A stretch of DNA of 60,443 nt, from assembly GCA_028680705.1 (NCBI GenBank), contig JAQUJY010000007.1, positions 1 to 60,443 of the forward strand. Direction: 5' to 3'. Under the pieces are notes generated by a model that worked only from the letters and a program-made list of their open reading frames with translations, was not told the DNA's origin and did no database searches. Shown piece after piece: positions 47,668 to 55,410 of this stretch. Origin of the DNA: Bacteroidales bacterium. GTDB taxonomy: Bacteria > Bacteroidota > Bacteroidia > Bacteroidales > Tenuifilaceae. Both the position numbers and the translations under genes were made by a program. How positions within the stretch are numbered: the first letter of the stretch is position 1; every line of letters begins with the position of its first letter.

Positions 47668-48744
47668 TTATGGTTGGGCGACTGTGTTGCCATCGAGTAC
47701 AACGGCGGTTTGAGCTAAAGCTCTTCCGTTAAATGAAGTACCTGTTTTAAAAGTAATCCCAGTCATTGAAAGGATTACTCCCTCGAAGTGAGATGTTGTT
47801 CCAAAGGAAGCCTCACCGGCTACCTGCCAGAAAATGTTTTCAACTTTCGCACCTCCTTTTAGGGTAATATTAACGGCTGAACTTACTGTAAGGTCGCCAG
47901 CAATTTGGAAAATCCAAACATCGGTAGAATTGCCAGAGATGGTAACACTGGAGGGTAAATTCACGGTACTTGTCCATTTGTATAGGCCAGGAGTAAGCGT
48001 GATCCCTCCAATATTTCCACTTCCAAGTTCAAGGAAATCAGGAATAGAACGTCCAGCTGCATCATTGTAAGCTGTAATCATGTCTTCAACGGCCGTAGTA
48101 AGATTCATTGGTGTAGGATCTGCCATATCGGCAGCGTATATACGTCCAGTAACTTGTGGCGATGTTGCGTATCCTGTTAAATTGGTTAATGCTAAACCTG
48201 TAATATATGATGTGGCAGCAGGACTAAGGCCTAAATCACCAGTAATTATAGATGTAGGATTGTTATTTATTGCCGTTTTAGCCAGAATCACATAATTTCC
48301 TGCAGTTCCGAGATTAACCGGTGCAATGCTAGTTGTACTACCTGCGGTTGTAAATGTCCACTCGTAATCTTTTGCAAGCGATTTTCCTGCAACGTTTTTT
48401 GCCGCAGTGGTAATTGTTGCTGTATAATTATTTGCTGCCGCTAATGTTTCAGTTGGTGTATAGGTTGCGGTTACTCCAGAATATGATACAACCCCTTCAA
48501 TTTTGGTTGCACCCTGCTTTAGGGTAAAAGTTGAATTACTAATAGTAGTGGGATCCATAGCTTCGCTAAAAGTTACAGAAATTATTTTATTGCGTGCAAC
48601 GTTGGCTTCGTTACTTAATGGATCGGTTGATACTACTGTGGGTTTTAAACCTTCATCTGTGTTTTCATCATCTTTGTTACAGCCTACCATAAATACAATT
48701 GGTAGCATTAGAACTACGATTGGAATAATTGTTTTTAGTCTCAT
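47668..48744 (-). CDS. Ice-binding-type (DUF3494) lipoprotein with Ig-like domain
   Basis: A 358-residue lipoprotein: lipobox FMVGC (Cys near 22), a bacterial Ig-like (Big_5) domain (about 35-135; PTVVSTDPLSNEANVARNKI...TFSEAMD...YEWTFTT), then a ~210-residue DUF3494 ice-binding domain (LGTAGNYVILAKTAINNNP, ITGDLGLSPAA, TLTPGLYKWTSTVNLPSSVT, VWIFQIAGDLTVSSAV, GGAKVENIFWQVAGEASFGT). Members of this family bind ice, though many may have other adhesive roles. The ATG at 48744 is preferred because the upstream extension reads as non-protein. Surface location is inferred from the lipobox. Confidence 0.92.
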   Translation of the reverse strand: MRLKTIIPIVVLMLPIVFMVGCNKDDENTDEGLKPTVVSTDPLSNEANVARNKIISVTFSEAMDPTTISNSTFTLKQGATKIEGVVSYSGVTATYTPTETLAAANNYTATITTAAKNVAGKSLAKDYEWTFTTAGSTTSIAPVNLGTAGNYVILAKTAINNNPTSIITGDLGLSPAATSYITGLALTNLTGYATSPQVTGRIYAADMADPTPMNLTTAVEDMITAYNDAAGRSIPDFLELGSGNIGGITLTPGLYKWTSTVNLPSSVTISGNSTDVWIFQIAGDLTVSSAVNITLKGGAKVENIFWQVAGEASFGTTSHFEGVILSMTGITFKTGTSFNGRALAQTAVVLDGNTVAQP

Positions 48745-48796
48745 TTTATTTGTTTTAGTGAAAGAGATATTAAAGTTTATTATTATACTTTGTGAA

Positions 48797-49198
48797 TTAT
48801 TTCTTGAATTTCGCTCTGGATATCTCAATCCCCGAAGGGTGAGAGATATCGGCCTGACCCTCGGCGGTAATAAATATCTCAGTAAATGCAAAAGGTGTTA
48901 ACGTTTCAATGTTTGCGGTTTTTGCATTCTTGTTCGTAAGTCGCCCAATGCTCCTAATGCCCTCGGTGTTGGTAACAATCCAGGCAATGTAAACGCTCTG
49001 AGGGGGAACAAGCCTATCGGCAGAAGCCAAGTTTTTAGCAGTAACCGAGATTTTGAAATTCCCATTTTTATCTGCTTTCCTTGTAGCCGTAATCTCAGCA
49101 GCTGGTGTTACAGTTGAGGTGGGGAATTTAATGTTTGTAGCACTTGAGGTAAAGAAAAAACAGAGTGCTAGTAAAGGAGAGTTTTTTGGGTTGTCCAT
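48797..49198 (-). CDS. Small exported protein of unknown function
   Basis: A 133-residue protein with a probable N-terminal export segment (PLLALCFFFTSSATN) and a beta-sandwich-like mature part containing VPPQSVYIAWIVTNTEGIRSIGRL and LTPFAFTEIFITAEGQADISHPSG. It resembles, from memory, an unnamed family of small Bacteroidota secreted proteins with the 'PPK.YVVWIET...N.G.L...TPF.PTRVFITAE' pattern. It lies 52 bp upstream of the ice-binding lipoprotein and 57 bp downstream of a small barrel, so the three look like one operon. Confidence 0.72.
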   Translation of the reverse strand: MDNPKNSPLLALCFFFTSSATNIKFPTSTVTPAAEITATRKADKNGNFKISVTAKNLASADRLVPPQSVYIAWIVTNTEGIRSIGRLTNKNAKTANIETLTPFAFTEIFITAEGQADISHPSGIEISRAKFKK

Positions 49199-49255
49199 TG
49201 TGGTTGAGTTTTATTTGTTTCTGATCATAAATTGTTTCGAAATTTCTCTTAATAT

Positions 49256-49732
49256 TTAAAAGATGTATCTAATTGAAAAAGCCCCACCGTCGGCCCAGAA
49301 ACCAGAATGACCGTAAAAGTTAAACGCTGGCTTCCAGTCGAGGCCAATATTTATTGGAACTTCTACAAAACTATACTCAAGACCCAGAATTCCATCTATG
49401 CCAATAACTGTATAGGAAGTACCCGAATCTCCCCAGTATTTATGTGTGTAATTGCCATCCCAAAAGCCTACGTGACCGCCAAAACCTACAAACCATTTCA
49501 GACGTTCAGTGTTAAATGCTCGCCCATGAATTTCGTACAGTCCTGTTAGCTCAAGTCCCCTCCAGCGGCTTGCAATTATTCCCTCAAAGGCTGCCTTTGA
49601 TGTAACAAAATGCTTAATGGTTATACCATTTGAAAAGCCTCCACGAAGGCCAATCCCTGTGTTGTAATCCTGTGCATTGGCGATAAAATAACCACAAAAT
49701 ATTACTAGAATAGTGAATGCAATTTTTTTCAT
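49256..49732 (-). CDS. Small outer-membrane beta-barrel protein
   Basis: A 158-residue protein: signal peptide 1-20 (ILVIFCGYFIANAQ) and about eight amphipathic strands ending GGAFSIRYIF, the C-terminal Phe typical of outer-membrane barrels. Gly- and aromatic-rich (FVGFGGHVGFWDGNY). Similar small barrels are common in Bacteroidota, often with unknown roles. First gene of the probable barrel / small exported protein / ice-binding lipoprotein unit. Its 5' leader (49733-49836) contains GC-rich hairpins. Confidence 0.78.
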   Translation of the reverse strand: MKKIAFTILVIFCGYFIANAQDYNTGIGLRGGFSNGITIKHFVTSKAAFEGIIASRWRGLELTGLYEIHGRAFNTERLKWFVGFGGHVGFWDGNYTHKYWGDSGTSYTVIGIDGILGLEYSFVEVPINIGLDWKPAFNFYGHSGFWADGGAFSIRYIF

Positions 49733-49781
49733 AATTAAGGTTTTCTGCTGTTTCCTACTCGTGTGGCTTTTCGGATTCGCC

Positions 49782-49811
49782 CCCGTTGAAATGGTCCGAA
49801 CGGGACGGACC
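49782..49811 (-). promoter_or_regulatory. Mutually exclusive GC-rich hairpins in the barrel gene leader
   Basis: CCCGTT (49782-49787) can pair with AACGGG (49799-49804), and GGTCCG (49793-49798) with CGGACC (49806-49811). The arms interleave, so only one hairpin can form at a time. This is a short GC-rich island in AT-rich surroundings, in the leader of the gene starting at 49732. It could be an attenuator-like switch or a repeat remnant. Confidence 0.35.
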
Positions 49812-49836
49812 TAGAGTTTAAACTGTGTCAGACAGG

Positions 49837-50022
49837 TTACTTTATAGTGTTGATGATAGCATGAAACTCCTCTTGGGTTTTTCCTAACTTGTGGCAAAGC
49901 ATCTCTATCATCTCTTTCTCTTTGTTTTTGTGGAAGTCTAGGTCTTCATCAGTGATAATGGGATACTTCACTTTAAGCCTTTCCTTTCTTTCGTTCCAGA
50001 GACCTAGCGTTAGATTTTCCAT
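49837..50022 (-). CDS. CsbD-like small stress protein
   Basis: A 61-residue protein in the CsbD-like pattern: a tryptophan-containing start (LGLWNERKERLKVKYPIITDEDL) and the GKEEELL..L..KLGKTxEE module, here KNKEKEMIEMLCHKLGKTQEEFHAII. Such proteins are induced by general stress; the molecular role is unknown. It reads alone on the minus strand. The ATG at 50022 starts right at the conserved module. Confidence 0.78.
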   Translation of the reverse strand: MENLTLGLWNERKERLKVKYPIITDEDLDFHKNKEKEMIEMLCHKLGKTQEEFHAIINTIK

Positions 50023-50405
50023 TGGAATAAGTTTAGATGTATATAGATTTTCATTAAGTAAAGATACTTTGATGGCAATAAGTTATTATTACATAATTAT
50101 CCATATAAGTTACATATATCACAGATTGCAATAACTGATATCAATTGGGAAGTGCTTGACTTAGGTACTTGGGGAGAAAATTTATATCACATAGGGAAAA
50201 AGGCGATGCCCACATAACATCGCCTTTACTCTAAGTATAACTGTAGGCTTTAACTTTGGTGTAATCGTTTTCGCGTTCAACGTTGCTAACGCCAATTATT
50301 ACTAAAGCATTGCCCAAGCATTTCCTCTATAAATTAGGGGTGGTTCCAAATGTTGAGGGATTGGCTGCGTACTAATATCACTAATCATGATTTGTAAGCT
50401 TAACA
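50023..50405. other. Intergenic region; one terminator, otherwise nothing seen
   Basis: 383 bp with no credible ORF. It carries the 50199-50227 hairpin. The remainder is AT-rich sequence in which I see no promoter match or RNA fold beyond that hairpin. Confidence 0.4.
50199..50227 (-). terminator. Rho-independent terminator
   Basis: A perfect 10-bp stem (AAAGGCGATG / CATCGCCTTT) with a 9-nt loop. On the minus strand it runs into TTTTT, downstream of the 73-residue membrane protein gene. Confidence 0.8.
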
Positions 50406-50627
50406 CTAGCGTCTTTTTTTATGTAAAAACCAACCGATTATTATTCCCACACTTAAACTGACTAGAATCTGTACCCAGTTCCAATGAGAATACCCAATTG
50501 AACGACTTAAGTTCGTTCCTCTATGCCAGTGGGGGCCGGCCAAAATTAGAATAATTACAAAAATCAGTATTGCTATGATTATGTAAACTAATGTAGTGTT
50601 TGATCTTTTGCGGTTTTTAATTTTCAT
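50406..50627 (-). CDS. Small two-helix membrane protein
   Basis: A 73-residue protein with two transmembrane helices (about 12-30 and 50-66) joined by a His/Trp-rich periplasmic loop (GPHWHRGTNLSRSIGYSHWNW), with a strongly basic start (KIKNRKRS) and end (HKKRR). Not recognised; positive charges on both termini put them in the cytoplasm. The ORF is short but has the codon use and membrane logic of a real gene and a terminator behind it. The His-rich loop could bind metal, which is speculation. Confidence 0.55.
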   Translation of the reverse strand: MKIKNRKRSNTTLVYIIIAILIFVIILILAGPHWHRGTNLSRSIGYSHWNWVQILVSLSVGIIIGWFLHKKRR

Positions 50628-50669
50628 AGCATTTATTTTGATTAGAGTTTAGCAATATCTATCATGAGT

Positions 50670-50699
50670 TTTCGAGCGATATGCTCAATTTGCTCGAAA
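50670..50699. repeat. Inverted repeat
   Basis: A perfect 8-bp inverted repeat, TTTCGAGC (50670-50677) and GCTCGAAA (50692-50699), between the two small genes at 50627 and 50823. It could be an operator or a short hairpin; no T tract follows. Confidence 0.35.
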
Positions 50700-50822
50700 T
50701 CATTTCAAGCATATTTTCGCTAATGGTGCCATGTCTCCAAATCCTATCTGATTTTGTTAGCGTAGGGTGTATCTTAAATAGTTTAGTTAATTTACTCCAA
50801 AAGACACGCTAAAACTTCATGC

Positions 50823-50978
50823 TTACTTTTTTGGTTTGGCAAATGGGTTGATGATTGGAGAATTACCTCCCGAGCCTTTATCGTTTCGTTTTGCAGCCTT
50901 ATCGGCTCTCTTTTCTTTAAGGCTTTTGGAAGCAGTTTTCTTTCCCGTTTTTTCTTTTCCTTCTTTTTCGTGTGACAT
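50823..50978 (-). CDS. Very small basic protein
   Basis: A 51-residue, highly charged, lysine-rich and probably disordered protein: MSHEKEGKEKTGKKTASKSL, then KEKRADKAAKRNDKGSGG and the tail SPIINPFAKPKK. I recall similar tiny basic proteins annotated as hypothetical in other Bacteroidota, but cannot name a family. The ATG at 50978 starts at the charged region; the longer frame upstream reads as non-protein. Role unknown (nucleic-acid binding or chaperone-like is guesswork). Confidence 0.55.
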   Translation of the reverse strand: MSHEKEGKEKTGKKTASKSLKEKRADKAAKRNDKGSGGNSPIINPFAKPKK

Positions 50979-51219
50979 GGTAGTATTTATTAAGTTAGTT
51001 AGGTAGTATGTTTTGTATGAGCAAAAACTATAAAATATTTCTACTCTGAATAATTCTGAGCAATACAACGATAAGGGCAATTACATATAAGATATTCCCA
51101 ATTATTCCTTATGTGTTTTTTAACTTAAAATGGGTTATAAAGTTGACTCTATTCCAGATAATAAGTGTTACATAAATAAAGAAAAGAGTTGCATCTTTCA
51201 CAGGTTTACGATTGATAAG

Positions 51220-52170
51220 TTAGAAAATAAAACTTGATTTTGATGATATCCCTATACGTATTACGCTTAGTTGCTTGCCAAAATGAATATTGTAGTAATC
51301 CTGGCCGTAATAGTATTGAATAAATACATCTATATCCCTTAAAAATGCGGGAGTGAATGAAAGGGTGTAATCAAAAATTAGTCGTTTAATGTTGAAAGCT
51401 TTTTCATCATTCAGTTTCCCCGCTATCCATCCTAATTTAATGGATTGATTGAATACATACTTTTTGTTCTTATCATCGGGGGCTACGATTATTCTAAAGG
51501 CTTTAGAAAGTTTAACGGTGCTTTTTACATTGGCAAAAAATCTTAGTCGTCCGTAGGCTCCAGACATTTTTTCCTCTTGCAAGAAATTGTAGGTTGCGAA
51601 TAGCTTTATGTAATTGGTGTTAAATTGTAGTTTAGCATTTGGACGAGAGAGGAAAATCCCTGCCTCAGCCCAATTTGTTGAAAAATCACCTGTGAGAGTG
51701 TTTATTGTGCTATCGGCGTTAAAAAAATCTTCCTCTTGGCCGTTGGAATGGTGCATTACTGAGGCGTAGGTAAAAACATCCCTTTTTCCACTCTCTTTGT
51801 CGAGGAATTGGTAAAAGAAAGTAACCCTTGGCATAAACGATGGCGTTCGAACGGGGTGCGACTTTTCGTTGTACATCCGGAATATAATTTGAGGTGAGAG
51901 TTCAACTCCCCATCTTACCTTTTCGCTAATGCTTATCGTGAAGTAAGGCACAATATTGGCCTCAAATATTAGCGGTTTCAAATTCCCAAATCCGCTCCCA
52001 AAAAGGATGTAGCTGGGGTCGCGAAACATATTAAAAGTTGATATGGCATTTGTTCTTCTAACCACCTCTTCCTTAGTTGGGGGAAGTATAACTGTATCAT
52101 TCTGCGAATATGCATCACCAATTAAGGTGAATGCTATAAGACAAAGGAATAGGTTGATTTTATATTGCAT
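51220..52170 (-). CDS. pldA: Outer-membrane phospholipase A (OMPLA)-like protein
   Basis: A 316-residue outer-membrane barrel: signal peptide 1-19, then strands ending IGISSKSSFIF. It contains MHHSNGQEEDF, which matches the OMPLA catalytic HxSNG motif (His and Ser of the H-S-N triad). OMPLA hydrolyses phospholipids mislocalised in the outer leaflet. It is a little larger than E. coli PldA (~270 residues in mature form), and the third triad residue was not identified, so this is an OMPLA-family call rather than a proven enzyme. The ATG at 52170 begins the signal peptide. Confidence 0.82.
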   Translation of the reverse strand: MQYKINLFLCLIAFTLIGDAYSQNDTVILPPTKEEVVRRTNAISTFNMFRDPSYILFGSGFGNLKPLIFEANIVPYFTISISEKVRWGVELSPQIIFRMYNEKSHPVRTPSFMPRVTFFYQFLDKESGKRDVFTYASVMHHSNGQEEDFFNADSTINTLTGDFSTNWAEAGIFLSRPNAKLQFNTNYIKLFATYNFLQEEKMSGAYGRLRFFANVKSTVKLSKAFRIIVAPDDKNKKYVFNQSIKLGWIAGKLNDEKAFNIKRLIFDYTLSFTPAFLRDIDVFIQYYYGQDYYNIHFGKQLSVIRIGISSKSSFIF

Positions 52171-52209
52171 CTGCTTAAGTTTCGCTAGGCCTATTGGTAT
52201 TAATGGCAC

Positions 52210-52523
52210 ATGTTATTGGCAAGGGGCTATTTTATCGATTTTTCAAAGTAAAGAGGTTCTTCTTTGTCTTCTTCACTGTTTTAGCGGGTCAGTATCATTA
52301 CAAAGGTGGGCACGAAAGGCGGTGAAAGTGTTACATAATTATAATTAACTGTTACACAAATCACGGATTTATAAGTTTTTTCAGTTGATTATAGAGGGGA
52401 GCTTAGTAGATTGGTTTTACTAATTGAAATGGTGTGGAGGACTACTATACTGGAGTTTGTTGGATAGTTTGGTTAGATTTACTCCTAGAGTAGAAATGCT
52501 TTTACTTTCATGGTTTTTTATAG
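52210..52523. other. Intergenic region with no recognised feature
   Basis: About 314 bp between the OMPLA-like gene and aroA. I found no convincing ORF, promoter box, terminator or RNA fold. The left part would be the leader of the OMPLA gene, and the right part the 3' end of the aro operon transcript. Confidence 0.4.
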
Positions 52524-53771
52524 CTAGTCAATGTTTGCATTTACGGCAACCAAATCCTCAAAAAAATTAGGGTATGACTTCCCAACACATTCTGCCCCCT
52601 CAATTTTAACATCGCCATCTGCCCCTAGTGCGGCAACAGCACACGCCATGGCAATGCGGTGGTCGCCATGCGAGGTTACTGCGCCACCATTCACTGTGCC
52701 CCCAAAAACCCTCATAAGTTCGCCCTCAATTTCAATTTTAATACCCAGTTTTTTGAATTCCTGCTGAAGAGTTGTTGCTCGGTCGCTCTCTTTTGCATAC
52801 AACCGGCTTACACCTAGTATACGACTTTCGCCATTGCAATGCGCTGCCAGCGCAACCAGGGGAGGGAATAGGTCGGGGCAATGGGTAGCATCGAAATGGA
52901 ATGGATTAAGTTCGTGTTTACTTGCCTCGATAAAATTTGCCTGAATAGAAATTTTTGCACCAACCCACATCAAAGTCTCAATGATGGCTCTGTCGGCCTG
53001 TTTCGACATGGCATTAAGATTTTCGACCCTAATGCTACCCGCAACGGCCCCAGCCACAAGCAAAAATGCTGCACCGCTCCAATCGCCCTCCACCGCAAAG
53101 TTTGTTGGTGTATAGGTTTGGTTCCCTTTTATGCGAAATTCTTTGTAGTCTATATTATCTACCTTAACTCCAAAGGCTTTCATGGTCTCTATGGTTAGGT
53201 CGATATAAGGTTTGCTTTGCAAATTGTCAACCAGAATTGTGCTATCTGTTTTTGCCAATGGTGCAGCCATAAGCATTCCTGTGAGCACTTGCGAGCTGAG
53301 TGAGCCGTCGACCCTTGCAATGCCACCTGTTATTGGCCCTTTAACCATAATGGGGATAAACCCATTATGGGTTTTGCAGTGGGCTCCCATAGCTTTAATT
53401 GATTGTTCCACAATTCCCATTGGTCTTTTGGCCAAGGTGCCCTTTCCTGTTAGTATTACGGGTTGTTCTAGAGTTGCAGCAATGCACGAAAATATTCTAA
53501 TTCCTAAACCCGACTCGCCGCAATTAAGGGGTTGTTCTGGAATTTTAATACCACCACCTATAACCAACGCATTGTTAACCTCTTTTATATCTGCGCCTAG
53601 GGCTTTACAAACCTCAATTGCAGAAATTACATCATCAGAAGTTCCAGCATAGAGTATTTGCGATTTACTGCTTGCCATACTTGCAATGGCAATTGCCCTT
53701 TGGGCAACACTTTTGGATGCAGGTGCTTTAACACAACCCTTAACTGCCGAAGGCCTTACGAGTCTCTTCAT
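52524..53771 (-). CDS. aroA: 3-phosphoshikimate 1-carboxyvinyltransferase (EPSP synthase)
   Basis: Sixth step of the shikimate pathway: PEP plus shikimate 3-phosphate to EPSP. It has 415 residues. Motifs: VKAPASKSVAQRAIAIASMA (S3P/PEP site, near 14-34), CGESGLGIRIFSCIAATLE (near 83-101), GSLSSQVLTGMLMAAPL, the HCPDLFPPLVALA region, ESDRATTLQQEFKKLG, and the C-terminal HGDHRIAMACAVAALG. Its first 32 bp overlap the 3' end of aroE. Last gene of the aroB-D-E-A operon. Confidence 0.96.
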   Translation of the reverse strand: MKRLVRPSAVKGCVKAPASKSVAQRAIAIASMASSKSQILYAGTSDDVISAIEVCKALGADIKEVNNALVIGGGIKIPEQPLNCGESGLGIRIFSCIAATLEQPVILTGKGTLAKRPMGIVEQSIKAMGAHCKTHNGFIPIMVKGPITGGIARVDGSLSSQVLTGMLMAAPLAKTDSTILVDNLQSKPYIDLTIETMKAFGVKVDNIDYKEFRIKGNQTYTPTNFAVEGDWSGAAFLLVAGAVAGSIRVENLNAMSKQADRAIIETLMWVGAKISIQANFIEASKHELNPFHFDATHCPDLFPPLVALAAHCNGESRILGVSRLYAKESDRATTLQQEFKKLGIKIEIEGELMRVFGGTVNGGAVTSHGDHRIAMACAVAALGADGDVKIEGAECVGKSYPNFFEDLVAVNANID

Positions 53772-54672
53772 TTGTAATTCTATTTATTGTGGCTGTGTCA
53801 ATTCCTTTTGATGAGATAATTAAATCGGCACGCAATTTACATATTTCTGTTGGGGATGAACTGGGGTAGTTTAAAATCTTTAAATTCGATTTGCTAAGCC
53901 TATTTGCCAACCCTTTTTCCATGATTTCAAGCGGAGGGTTATCGCCAATAAATAATCGGAATGCGTCAATGGCCTGATGCAAAAGCCAGCGCTCACCCGA
54001 CACTATTTTAGCCTTTTTTGATTTTGCAATATGGGAAACTGCAGAGGGTTTGTACGATGCATCCAATAGATATTTAAATTTAACGGAATCCATAAAGTGA
54101 GGAGTGGCTTCTGGAACTATTGTTGAAACTACTACATCGAAACTTAATGTTGAATCAAACTCTTGCCAGTCCATTAGGGTACATCCAAAATCATCGGCTA
54201 TTGCCTTAGCTTTGCAAATGGTTCTATTGCAGATAAACACCTTTGCTCCTTGTTGCGAAAGCCCATACACAGCAGAACGTGCAGCGCCACCACCACCTAG
54301 TACAAGGCAGTTAGAGTTTGGTATATCAATGCCAACCTCTTTAAGTGATTGGGTAACCCCGTAATGGTCGGTATTGTAGCCAATTAGCCTTCCGTTGCTA
54401 TTAACAATTGTATTGATAGCCCCAATTTTCTCAGCATCAAGTGCTACAACATCAACAAGATTAAGAACATCCCTTTTGTATGGAGCGGTAATATTGGCAC
54501 CAGATATGGGCATTGATTTTATGATATCTACTAAATCCGTAGCCGATTGGGGCCTGATGCGGGTGTAAAGTGCATTTATATTAAATGCGCTAAAAACTGA
54601 ATTGAACAGCTGGGGGCTTTTGCTGTGGAGTATTGGGTTGCCAAAAACGGCGTATATTTTACTTGTTTCCAT
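53740..54672 (-). CDS. aroE: Shikimate 5-dehydrogenase with a C-terminal extension
   Basis: NADPH-dependent reduction of 3-dehydroshikimate. It has 310 residues. The substrate domain contains GNPILHSKSPQLFNSVF near 11-27, ITAPYKRDV (catalytic Lys near 65) and NTDHYGV (Asp near 100); the nucleotide domain contains VLGGGGAARSAVYGL and ICNRT. The normal end (LFIGDNPPLEIMEKGLANRL) is followed by an extra ~50 residues of unknown role, the last part of which overlaps the aroA start by 32 bp. Typical AroE has 245-290 residues, so the tail is unusual; a fusion linker or a translation-coupling extension is possible. Confidence 0.93.
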   Translation of the reverse strand: METSKIYAVFGNPILHSKSPQLFNSVFSAFNINALYTRIRPQSATDLVDIIKSMPISGANITAPYKRDVLNLVDVVALDAEKIGAINTIVNSNGRLIGYNTDHYGVTQSLKEVGIDIPNSNCLVLGGGGAARSAVYGLSQQGAKVFICNRTICKAKAIADDFGCTLMDWQEFDSTLSFDVVVSTIVPEATPHFMDSVKFKYLLDASYKPSAVSHIAKSKKAKIVSGERWLLHQAIDAFRLFIGDNPPLEIMEKGLANRLSKSNLKILNYPSSSPTEICKLRADLIISSKGIDTATINRITNEETRKAFGS

Positions 54673-54697
54673 TTATTTCGCTTTGGATTATTTCAGG

Positions 54698-55342
54698 TCA
54701 ATCGGATTTATAGGAATTAAGGAATATCTCAACTTCGTTAATCGGCATTTGGCCAGAAGCAGTTTCTTTACCTTGAACTGATGCGTATGTGAATGGAGCA
54801 CCGAGTATTGGTGCTGCCAATCGGGTTAACTTCCCCATATCGCCCATGCAAAAGGCCACTAGGTTTGAATGATTCTCGTAAAGCCCCATGACTCTGGCAC
54901 AATCCTTTTGCGAATTTGCCATACAGGCAATTTTAGCCAAATCTGCACCCGATTCAAATAGTTTATCAATTATGGCATTGAGTTCTATTGGGCTAGGGGT
55001 TTCCGTAAAATTATGATAGGATAAAATTACTCTACAGCCTTTAGCGTGAGCCTTTGTGATTAGTTTCTTTCTAAGTAGTTCTGGCGTTTCTATATCGATA
55101 TCAATAAATTTGCATCCGTTTTCAATGGCAAGGTTAAGTGCTGTTTCAATTGCCTTATTATCAATATTGTCCGACCTGTATGCTGCTATAAGGTTGTTAT
55201 GCTTATAGAAAATTGACTTTAGCTGCTCTTCGTCAAGGCAAAGTAAATCAGTCCGTATCTCGGCTAAAGTAACCTGTTTGAGTAGTTCAAGTATGGTTTC
55301 GTAATCAGCATGACCTATGCTAAGGCAAATATCTTTTCTCAT
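54698..55342 (-). CDS. aroD: 3-dehydroquinate dehydratase, type I
   Basis: Schiff-base (type I) dehydroquinase converting 3-dehydroquinate to 3-dehydroshikimate. It has 214 residues: EIRTDLL near 29-35 (substrate-binding Glu/Arg), SYHNFTETP with the catalytic His near 109, ADLAKIACMA with the Schiff-base Lys near 136, and MGDMGKLTRLAAPILGAPFTYAS near the end. It sits between aroB and aroE in the shikimate operon. Slightly shorter than the E. coli enzyme (252 residues), as in many Bacteroidota. Confidence 0.94.
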   Translation of the reverse strand: MRKDICLSIGHADYETILELLKQVTLAEIRTDLLCLDEEQLKSIFYKHNNLIAAYRSDNIDNKAIETALNLAIENGCKFIDIDIETPELLRKKLITKAHAKGCRVILSYHNFTETPSPIELNAIIDKLFESGADLAKIACMANSQKDCARVMGLYENHSNLVAFCMGDMGKLTRLAAPILGAPFTYASVQGKETASGQMPINEVEIFLNSYKSD

Positions 55343-55410
55343 TTCAAGTGTTTATTGGAATGTTGATTCATTAGGATTAACAATAAAACTCTCCTTATTA
55401 GAGAGGCTTT

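Noticed and set aside
48745-48891. 49-codon N-terminal extension of the ice-binding lipoprotein
   Set aside because: It precedes a clear lipoprotein signal peptide at 48744 and reads as low-quality sequence; a signal peptide must be at the N-terminus.
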